This document shows, piece by piece, positions 56,471 to 64,000 of a DNA stretch of 64,000 nt (position 1 is the stretch's first letter; every line of letters starts with the position of its first letter). Origin of the DNA: Armillaria gallica. Taxonomy: Eukaryota; Basidiomycota; Agaricomycetes; Agaricales; Physalacriaceae. The translations under genes were made by a program, and so were the position numbers. The stretch is from positions 3,565,001-3,629,000 of the forward strand of contig JBANDB010000007.1 in assembly GCA_037576215.1 (NCBI GenBank), read 5' to 3'. Below the pieces are notes generated by a model. That model made no database searches. It saw nothing but the letters and a program-made list of their open reading frames with translations, and was not told the DNA's origin.

Positions 56471-59400
56471 ATGTACGGTCCCTTCTACCTTCGTATTCAT
56501 GTTCTTTTCGTTAAGCGCCTTTATTGGCTAGCGATCGAATTACTTAACCTACCCGCGGCGTTGGATACGCGGTACTATCGTCTCAAGATTTTTGCAGGAA
56601 GTGTCTATAAAAAGACCGATACATTTACACTGAAGACGAAAGCGCTGAAGACAACTCCGATACCCAAGTGGACGATCCATCTTGATCTGTAAGGGGGCGC
56701 CAACTTACCACTTGAATCCTGGCTTATCACATATATAGGAGCTCCATCAACGAATCGGAGAGATTTCAGGTAGAAGTATACTGCCGCCGGGGAGACGGAA
56801 AGTATAAATGCCTCGGTTTTTGTGAAGCATCGATCTGGGATGTTTCGATCGGTGAAACGGACAGTGAGTTTCTGTAATCTGCACTGTCAGTTTGCTGTCA
56901 CTATCTAAAACATCGCCGCTAGTCATCGTCATGTCCATCTGTAGCAACTCTTCCTGCCCCAACGTCTCTTTGAAGGTCTTTAGAGAAGGTGCCTCCGACT
57001 ATTCTCCGATCGCGCAATCGGCAAGTGAGGTCCAAGACATGTTGGCCACACCGCAGAGCGCTCTATCGAATACCGTGTATCCCGAAAGTCAGGATACCTC
57101 AGACTTGTCGGGTATGCAACCCGAGGAAATCTCTGCACGATCAGTGGAAGATGATTGGGCAACTGTGGGAAAAGTCATCGAGGACACCGCAAAGCCAAGT
57201 GATCCCTCGGAATGGATCTCCAAATTGACCGATGGTATTGATACTGTGAAGAACCTGATTGATGCAGTCAAGGACGTGAGCAGGTTCCCTATGATCACTC
57301 TCTAGATGACTAACTGAGCACTTCCAGCTACACCCTGCTGCTTCAATAGCATGGGGCATCATTTCCTCTTGCGTGAATGTAAGTACTAGCCTTATTGGAA
57401 GCGGGATGACCAGCTGACCATGGTTTTTCGGATAGATCTTGAAGCAGCGGACAGAACAAGATAAAACAGTCCTCCGACTGTACAAAGTCATGATCATGAC
57501 GTACAAGGAGGCGAGCGACTATCGTCGGCTGTGGCAGCAACAGAAGTTGGCGCCGATCTATAAATCGCTGTTCCAGACCACGAACGAGTGCGGGATGCTC
57601 ATCAAGGGATATACGAACAAAACCCGCTTCAGTGCGTCCATCGTTCGTTTTCAAAACAGTGATATCTAAGTCCTATTTCAGAGCGCTTCTTTTCACTGAA
57701 CGTGACACAGAAAGCAGAAGAATTCATCGAAGGCTTTGCGAATTTGCGGGAGCAGTTGAATTCGGGTGTAGCAAAGGATGCGCTTGTCGTGACATTGGGT
57801 GTCAGAGCCAATGTTGATATACTTGGTATGCCTCTTCGACTCGCTCATGAACGTGCTCTAAACCCAATCTGAGTAGCTATGAAGACATTGCTCCAGGAAC
57901 TAAGGCCCGGACAGGAGCTTGGTCCGAAATCAGTGTGTATGCCTGGTACACGCGTGGAAACGATCAACTACTTGATGTCATGGATTGCAGGATATGACGA
58001 CAGCGTCCTTTGGTGTAGTGGTCTAGCAGGGACAGGAAAAAGCTCGCTTGTGGGCACCCTGCATAAACTTCTCGGCTTTCATATGGGCAGCCACAGCCGC
58101 CTTGCTGCTTTCATTCGTTACGACAGAACCTCATACTCAAATTCATCAGAACTCATCACATCCATTGCCTACTCTTTGGGCATGTTCGATCAGCGCATAG
58201 GTGACGCCATCGCTAAAGCTTTGGATACATCTCGCGCTGCAGTTAAAATGCCAGTATCCGAATCCTATATCAAGTTTCAACTCCTCGTGCAGGAGCCATT
58301 GGAGACAATTCTGGAATTGCAAGACGAGGGACCTTTGGTTGTCATCATTGACGGTCTTGATGAAAGTGAAGTGTCGAACGAGTTGCTAAAAGTACTTGCG
58401 GATGGGTTTGGGCCGAAACTGCCATTCATGCGGCTCATTGTCTCCAGTCGGCCCGAGGAAAAGATTGCTCGGGTTTTCAAGAACTGCCGGCATGTCCATT
58501 GCTATTCTTTAGATACCTCCTCAGAAGAGGTGAAACTGGACATACAGTACTTCATCCGGCAAAGATTTATCAGCATTGACGATGGGAGTGTCTGGGGCAA
58601 GCACAATAAGGAAGATGTTATCACTTGGCTGGCCGAGCGGGCAAGCGGGCTGTTCATATGGGCGGCGACAGTTTGTTCGTTCCTGTGTGGCTTTCCCTGT
58701 CTTTGGAGGCTCAACGTGTTACTTGAAACTACTATTCCAGCAGATGCAATGGAGGCTCTGACAATACTATATCGAACCGCATTGGATACCATTGTATCGG
58801 AAGTACCAGGAACGAAGGAAGATGTCCAACGATGTGTTCGTGCAGTATTAGGTGCCCTAATTGTTCGCAAGCGCGTCATGTCAGTGCCTATGCTTACCGA
58901 GCTTCTTCTGCACGAAGGAGACCCTTCAGCGCAGTTCATCGTTGACAAATTAGGAAGTGTCGTACAAGACTGGGGCGGGTGCCTGGTGCTTATACACAAA
59001 TCATTCGATGATTTTCTTCGGGATCATGGCCGCTGCGGAGATTTATGGTTCATAGATGTCAAGGAGCATGAAAAGGAGCTTGCTCGACGATGTGTGTTGT
59101 CCTTGACGATGTTTTTCAAAGATTGGACCTCACCCTGTGCTCTTCCTGGCTCTATGGACATCTGTCTAAGAGCGACCACACGGGATCAGTCCTACGATGC
59201 TATACCATCCCATATCAAGGATTATACCGTGGAGGTTCTAGAGTGTCACCTCGACGCCTTTGTTAGACTTGGGATTGACACATACCGTCCCTTGTTCGAT
59301 CGTTACTTCTTGTTCTGGCTCGAAATACTCTATGCATTTAAGCATCCGCTTCCAGTTGAAGCATTGCTCAAGGTGGTTTCTGTGGTTAATGTAAGCTGCT

Positions 59401-60992
59401 TGCGTGCTGTATCTTGAATGAAAACAGCCTCATTGTTACTTCTTTTTAGGCTGAAGTTACAGATCAAAGACTTCGCACATATGTTTACCATGCCTTCACA
59501 TTCTGGGACCGTTTTACCAAAATTTCATCCAAGGATCGTCAGGTCAAACCTGCGTATGTGTACACCCACGCAATGTCCATCTCGCCTTCCGAAAACCTTA
59601 TTTGCAGAGACTGGGGGCAAAGCAGTGGTGTTGATGCCCCTTTTGATAAGGAGCGCCTGCTAGCTCTTATAACTATGAGCATCCCTACCACTATAGAAAT
59701 CCCTCACAGAAGTAGCAGCCTTCAAGACTTTCCAATGTTTCAAGGCTCTCGACATATTCAATTCGAGTCCATAATGATAATCAAACCTTGGTTGCGCATA
59801 GACATGCAATCGAGAGATGTGATCCACTCCAAAGGACCTGTCTTGTTCAATGTTGACACAGGGAGGATAGCGGAAGCGTCACCTCCGTCGATACTTCTAT
59901 ACTTCCCCGATTTGCTATTACCCTCCTCCTATGGCGCAGAGACTTGCCACTATGAATCATTTAGTGCCAGTGGTCAAATCGTTACTAGGTTCATATATTG
60001 GAAAACTTGTTGTGGGGACCGGTCCGAGTACTCATTCAATAGTACACCGTATGAAGTCATTGAGAGGCACAACAGCGACCCTCAAGATGCCATGATATCT
60101 AATGTTGACGATAACAACAATTGCGACAATGGAAGCGACAACGGTATAACACCGCCATCCATATGCATGTTCATCTCTATCGCTAACACTCAGACCTCTC
60201 GCTGCGACAATTATTTCTTACCGGCAGTTCAAGGCGATGGAGGGGCCCATTTTCCTGTAATAAAATATGCACATGGATCACTCATCATTGAAAAGTGGTC
60301 GGGCTTGATCCTCAACATTGAGCCACGCACTAGTGGTTGCAATAAATGGATAACCCTGGATGGCGGGACAAATGGGATCGATAGCTTCGTCGTCATGGAA
60401 GATGGATCTAGGTTACTAGGATTGACGGAAGTTGCAGGCAAGATATCGTTGCGAGAGTGGGAAACATCGACGGGTGCTTTTTGTTGTGAACGCATATATG
60501 GCAGGTCATATTCTTTTGTCATCCATGATAATGCTGACCGCCACGATCACAGATTGTCCTGGTTTCAAGTATGGCGACCCTTCTGGGAGATTTTCCTGCG
60601 ACATATCGCCCGACGGCTCAAAGATCGCTGTCTCCCAAGATGCGCAGACATACATATTGGCAATCGGGTCCGAATCGAGTGCGGATATCACGTACCTCAA
60701 GGAGGCGGCATACTTGGTGTGGTTTCCTGACAGCAAGCGAATTGCCTATATTCAAAAATTTGAACATGCTAAAAAATTCTATGATCTTGTTGTTCAACGC
60801 CTTGCGGGCGGCCAGATTACTACGATTCACCGTTGGTACTACTCCTTGGGTTTTACCAGGATCTTAGTTACTCCCGACGGGTCCAGGGTGATCACGATCA
60901 CTCACGATGATCTCGGTGATGAATCCAAATGGTTGAAGGCCATCGAGTCGGATGAGTGCGCATTCAGGACATGGGACGTTTCGGATTTATAG
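56471..60992 (+). CDS. NLR copy 3: C2-NACHT-beta-propeller STAND protein, 5' end altered
   Basis: Nine exons join in phase to 1,354 residues from ATG 56471 (MYGPFYLRIHVLF): 56471-56688, 56739-56863, 56923-57275, 57328-57378, 57436-57631, 57682-57825, 57877-59390, 59450-60473, 60553-60992. Exon sizes 3-7 equal those of copy 2. The order is C2-like domain (YWLAIELLN, PKWTIHLDL, FQVEVYCRRGDG), acidic linker, helical region, NACHT (P-loop GLAGTGKSSLVG, Walker B GPLVVIIDGLDESE, LIVSSRPEEK), and propeller-like C-terminus (ISPDGSKIAVS, WFPDSKRIAYI, VTPDGSRVITI, TWDVSDL). The exon matching copy 2's first exon (56304-56398) begins ATG ATG CCG TAA and is also length-shifted, so translation probably starts at 56471, losing about 45 residues before the C2 domain. 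Copies differ most in the C-terminal repeats and the region after the NACHT, as expected for a recognition surface. Confidence 0.82.
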
Positions 60993-61439
60993 AATATTCG
61001 CCGGTATTGTAAAATACGTTTATGCTTCACTCGCGCTCCCTTGGCCCCCCAATTCCAAAATCATTCAGCACCAACCTCTTCAAAATCGATATACAAACAT
61101 TACGAAAGAAATAATACTGCACCAAGTTCAAAAGTTCAACTGAATGTTGTTCAACATTGCAACGTTGAGCGCTTGCTGAAGCCGAAAGTTCATCGTGCTT
61201 GTAACCACTCCTATTCCTTGAACAAAAGAAGAAATGAAGGGGTTATTTCAAGTAAATATCTCGGATCTAGACGATGATGCATGTAATATTTCATCGCGGG
61301 TATATGGATAACAACATAACATGAATACACACAGGATCGCAGCGCCAAGCTCTAGTGGTATTACCATAATCACTGGAGATTAAGCAGTGGTTGCTCTGCA
61401 TAGCGTGTAAGCACGTAGATACAAACAAGAAGGGGTAGA

Positions 61440-62075
61440 AGGCGAACTTGCGGTGTGATGCTTTAATGGCAGGGACCTTGACCGTCTTTTCAGAGACGCG
61501 CTTGGCAATGAAAGGCTTTGAGGACACTGAACGGATGATTAGCCAACGAGAAAGTATAAATAGAACATTAACTCGTACTCGAACTTCTGCTCCTTCTGGT
61601 GCTCCAATTTTCAGCGCTTGACGGAGCGGATGTGACGACGGCGCAGGAGACGGATGGGAGTAAGAAGACGTCGGATCTTGGGAGCCTTGGTGTAGGACTT
61701 CGCGTTTACGAGCAACGTACTTGCGGAAATCATCCTCTTTGGACAAGTTGAACATCTTGTTGCCCGCTTTAGACGGAGACCCAGGTATTTCTAAATTCGC
61801 GTCAGTAGAAGTAGAAAACAAAGATAAAAGTGCACACACTAGCCTCTCCCTGCTTCACGATGACCAAAGCAATATCCAGGCCCACTAAGCATACACGGAA
61901 AGACTTTTGCTTCTTCTCATCCGTCCGACGAGTGGCCGTCAGACAACAATAGACGGACACGCCAAGGAAGGTTCAAACGTTCAAGAGGCACACCCTGTTC
62001 ATTGTTTCTTCCAGTAATCCGGACGATGTATCCTTTGAGCTCTTCAGGAATACTTCGACTTAGGTCATACTTTTG
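61440..62075 (-). pseudogene. Ribosomal protein eS6 pseudogene, unit 3
   Basis: Minus-strand remnants MFNLSKEDDFRKYVARK, LRQALKIGAPEGAEVR (shifted frame over the RRRHLRSVKRR region) and FIAKRVSEKTVKVPAIKASH, with LLLSDGH-like and RITGRNNEQG-like pieces near 61960-62020. Several frameshifts. Same intron remnants as the unit 2 copy. Confidence 0.8.
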
Positions 62076-62690
62076 CATATAGTGCTTGATTTGTAAATGA
62101 GCGGTCCAACCGCTGGGTATGATGAGTATCAGAGAGAAGTCGGTGGCTCATAAGGAGAGATGCGGACTGGATAAACCCGGGCTTCCGTCTTTGCTTTTGC
62201 TTTCTCTTTCATTCCGAGTGATACGCTATTGCACCTGCCTATGTACGCGTTCTTGAAAATCTTGACAATTTCACGAACTCAAGCTTGCCGGTGCTCGTGC
62301 TCCGTTTCATCGAGCTGGTCGAGTTTTTGCTGAAATCCTAAAGTTCACGCTCCTTTTAGAAAAATTGGATTCAGCTTTCCTTTCGCAGACTATACAATAA
62401 TGGCCTACATAGGATAGTTTTCGTTACGGAGTCATTGGGACGAACCAATGTTTCAGTGCCGGGCTTCGTACAGCTTCCACGAACCCGTGTTTCTTCATGT
62501 TGTCTGTTATTCAAGCGTCTCTCGCTTCCCAGTTTTCTCTTTTCTGCTCTTCATCGCCTAGGCAAGGTGTCCGCAAACGGTTTACATGCCGGAAGTGGAA
62601 GCCTGCATACTCGATTTGAAGGGGAACTGGAATCCACTAGAGGAAGGAGAATCTGTAAGGTTACCTAGCGGATAAATGAACCGAACTAGA
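62050..62690. repeat. Sub-repeat S-A, unit 3
   Basis: Shorter copy: TGTAAATGAGCGGTCCAACC, GGCTCATAAGGAGAGATGCG, ACTGGATAAACCCGGGCTTC, TCTCTCGCTTCCCAGTTTTC. No intact frame. Confidence 0.55.
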
Positions 62691-62758
62691 ATTGACATTG
62701 GAAAAACTCATGGTGCAAGGGTTTACGTTGAATTTGGCAGGAAGTGACCCCTCCAAGC

Positions 62759-62865
62759 AAAAACTCTCGCAACGCACACCCTCCCGTCCTTGGGAGGGCG
62801 CGCGCTCCGATCTCTCTGGCTGGGAGTTGAACCCAGCCTTCGCAGCCAGATATGCCAGCAGAGAG
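62759..62865 (-). ncRNA. RNA module M8 (type I)
   Basis: Minus strand: CTCTCTG, A box CTGGCATATCTGGCTGCG, with the middle part shortened, T-like arm GCTGGGTTCAACTCCCAGC, CAGAGAG, hairpin GCACACCCTCCC/GGGAGGGCGCGC (10 of 12 pairs), T5 at 62763-62759. TTTACAT at 62921-62915, 50 nt upstream. Confidence 0.6.
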
Positions 62866-63192
62866 CTGGGTATATCCAGTGTCGCTGGTCCCATTTCGCC
62901 GTAGCGACTCGTTTATGTAAATGGATCCGTGTCTGCGATATACATGCCGCCTCGGGAGTCTGTGGCGTATATCTCGAATCGATAGTCTAAAGCCACAGTC
63001 GTCTTTATTTGAAGAAGATGCCGCATATTGTTAGAAGACAGGAAATGCACGGAGGATATTTGCGTCACATGAGAAATCGACAGGCTACGACGGAAACGAA
63101 CCGCGAGGTTCAGAAAGAAGCACTGAGTACGAGGGCTTGCCCGAAATTACAGGTATAGTCATTCTTCCCAAAGACCAGATAATGCATGAAGC

Positions 63193-63314
63193 AAAAAGCT
63201 TCACAACATACGCCTTCCCGTATCGAGGACTGCGTGTATTGCGATCTCTCCCGCGGGGAATTGAACCCAACGACGAGAAGCTCCAAGGCCGCTTCTCCGA
63301 TATACATCAGAGAG
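63193..63314 (-). ncRNA. RNA module M9 (type II, hairpin decayed)
   Basis: Minus strand: CTCTCTG, A-box position GATGTATATCGGAGAAGC, stem GAAGC/GCTTC, B box GGGTTCAATTC, GGGAGAG, hairpin region with CATACGCCTTCC against GGACTGCGTGTA (imperfect), T5 at 63197-63193. TTTACAT at 63368-63362, 48 nt upstream. Confidence 0.55.
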
Positions 63315-63702
63315 TTAATAGCCGTCCAACAATGGACTACATCACAGCCGAACTATGATGCATGTAAAGACCCCGTGGAAGAAGAGAGAGCGGGACGTGA
63401 ATTGAGGCTGGAACCACGAAGTTTGCGATTCAGAAGAGGATTGGAGTGATAGAAGAAGAATGGGGCTCGCTGAATGAAAATTGGGTGCAATGAGTTAACT
63501 GAACGCGAAGCGAAAAGATGAAACCTACTCATCCAGGGCTACACGTCAATACCTCTCGAGAGAAATAAACCTATGGGACTCGAGTCAATTCTGCCTGAGG
63601 CGAGAATTGATGTATTGACGACGAAGGGATACAACGAATAACTGGACTTGAAAATGGGACGTCGAGCTGGAAATTAGAACGAAAGAAAGGATCGCTCTGG
63701 AC

Positions 63703-63825
63703 AAAAACAAGCGCAACGCACGCCTTCCCTACGATGGGAGGGCGCGCGCTGCGATCCCTCTTGCTGGGACTCTAACCCAGCAGCGTGATGCGAATGCCAC
63801 GCGTCGCCGATATGCCAATAGAGGG
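63703..63825 (-). ncRNA. RNA module M10 (type III)
   Basis: Minus strand: CCCTCTA arm, A box TTGGCATATCGGCGACGC, GCTGGGTTAGAGTCCCAGC in the T-arm position (B box weakened, arm still paired), AAGAGGG, hairpin GCACGCCTTCCC/GGGAGGGCGCGC (one T-G wobble and one mismatch), T5 at 63707-63703. TTTACAT at 63874-63868, 43 nt upstream. Confidence 0.58.
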
Positions 63826-63849
63826 CTGACAGGATGAAGCTTCGCTGGC

Positions 63850-64000
63850 ATTAAGGTGTCGTCGTTTATGTAAACGGGTATCAGAGCAAACTGAGATGGA
63901 CGTTGTGCTCTAAGACCGAAGTGTGCAGTCGAGTCGATATGGAAGGGTAATGGTGAAGGAGAGCCGTCGAAAAGGTACCCCATAATGGTGCGAATTTCGA
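63850..64000. repeat. Start of the remnant block of unit 3
   Basis: Matches the sequence just downstream of M3 and M7: GTCGTTTATGTAAACG, TGAGATGGACGTTGTGCTCT, GTCGAGTCGATATGGAAGGG. It continues beyond the window. Confidence 0.55.

Larger units (their letters stand above)
46071..59390. repeat. Segmental duplication, unit 2
   Basis: Second unit, period 13.3 kb, with the same internal order as unit 1 minus the 39.3-40.95 kb insert and plus an extra RNA module (M4). Holds NLR copy 2 exons 9-10, the best-preserved eS6 pseudogene, S-A, M4-M7, coding remnants, S-B and NLR copy 3 up to exon 8. Confidence 0.8.
59391..64000. repeat. Segmental duplication, unit 3 (runs off the window)
   Basis: Third unit: NLR copy 3 exons 9-10, eS6 pseudogene, S-A, M8-M10 and the beginning of the minus-strand remnant. 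The spacing of M8, M9 and M10 repeats that of M1-M3 and M5-M7. Only the first 4.6 kb is visible. Confidence 0.8.

Noticed and set aside
35694..63825. Calling the RNA modules standard tRNA genes
   Set aside because: A and B boxes are present, but the stretch between the A box and the middle stem is too short for a D-arm, position 33 is not T in the possible anticodon loops, the terminal arms pair only partly, and the apparent anticodons differ between copies.

Overview
The window comes from a filamentous basidiomycete, most likely an Agaricomycete. Genes are broken by many short (about 45-65 nt) GT..AG introns with CTNAC-like branch sites. The gene families are typical of mushroom accessory genomes: C2-NACHT STAND proteins, a fungal alpha-kinase, a JmjC protein, a Ulp1 peptidase, an integrase-core protein and an APH-like kinase. 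There are no operons or ribosome binding sites. I spliced the gene models by eye; most phases close exactly, and I say where they do not.

Left part, 1-32 kb: single-copy genes separated by repeat-rich DNA. In order: an unassigned minus-strand gene; an APH-like kinase (1385-2305, +); a small DUF7770-like protein (2355-3015, -); a stretch of decayed coding remnants, two MITE-like elements and dispersed repeats (3.0-8.9 kb); a gene with a viroplasmin/RNase H1-N-like domain (8997-10054, +); and a 13-exon JmjC gene (10734-15180, +). A 2.9 kb gene-free stretch rich in repeats and hairpins follows. Then come an alpha-kinase (18109-21421, -), divergent from an integrase-core protein (22071-23912, +), which converges on a Ulp1-type SUMO peptidase (24118-25730, -), and a multipass membrane protein (27001-28675, -). 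From 28.7 to 32.1 kb I see only one precise 232-bp tandem duplication and no convincing gene.

Right part, 32.1-64 kb: a tandem segmental duplication with a period of about 13.3-14.0 kb, present 2.3 times in the window. Each unit holds the same order: the 3' end of a C2-NACHT-beta-propeller gene, a decayed ribosomal protein eS6 gene that still has its introns, a degenerate sub-repeat (S-A), a block of minus-strand tRNA-like RNA modules, decayed minus- and plus-strand coding remnants, a second copy of the sub-repeat (S-B), and then the 5' end of the next NACHT gene. NLR copy 1 is a nonsense-interrupted 3' fragment. Copy 2 (42928-47570) is a complete 10-exon gene for 1,379 residues. Copy 3 (56471-60992) is intact from the C2 domain on, but its first coding exon is damaged.

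The most interesting signal is ten repeats of one compact RNA-like module in the duplicated units (M1-M10). Each has a TTTACAT-type box 42-50 nt upstream, then a tRNA-like A box and B box between short terminal CTCTCTG/CAGAGAG arms, then (in nine of ten) a GC-rich 10-13 bp hairpin, then T5-T6. The hairpin shows a compensatory base-pair change. The modules are not canonical tRNAs. They look like a family of RNA polymerase III transcripts, with three subtypes that were each copied along with the NLR units.
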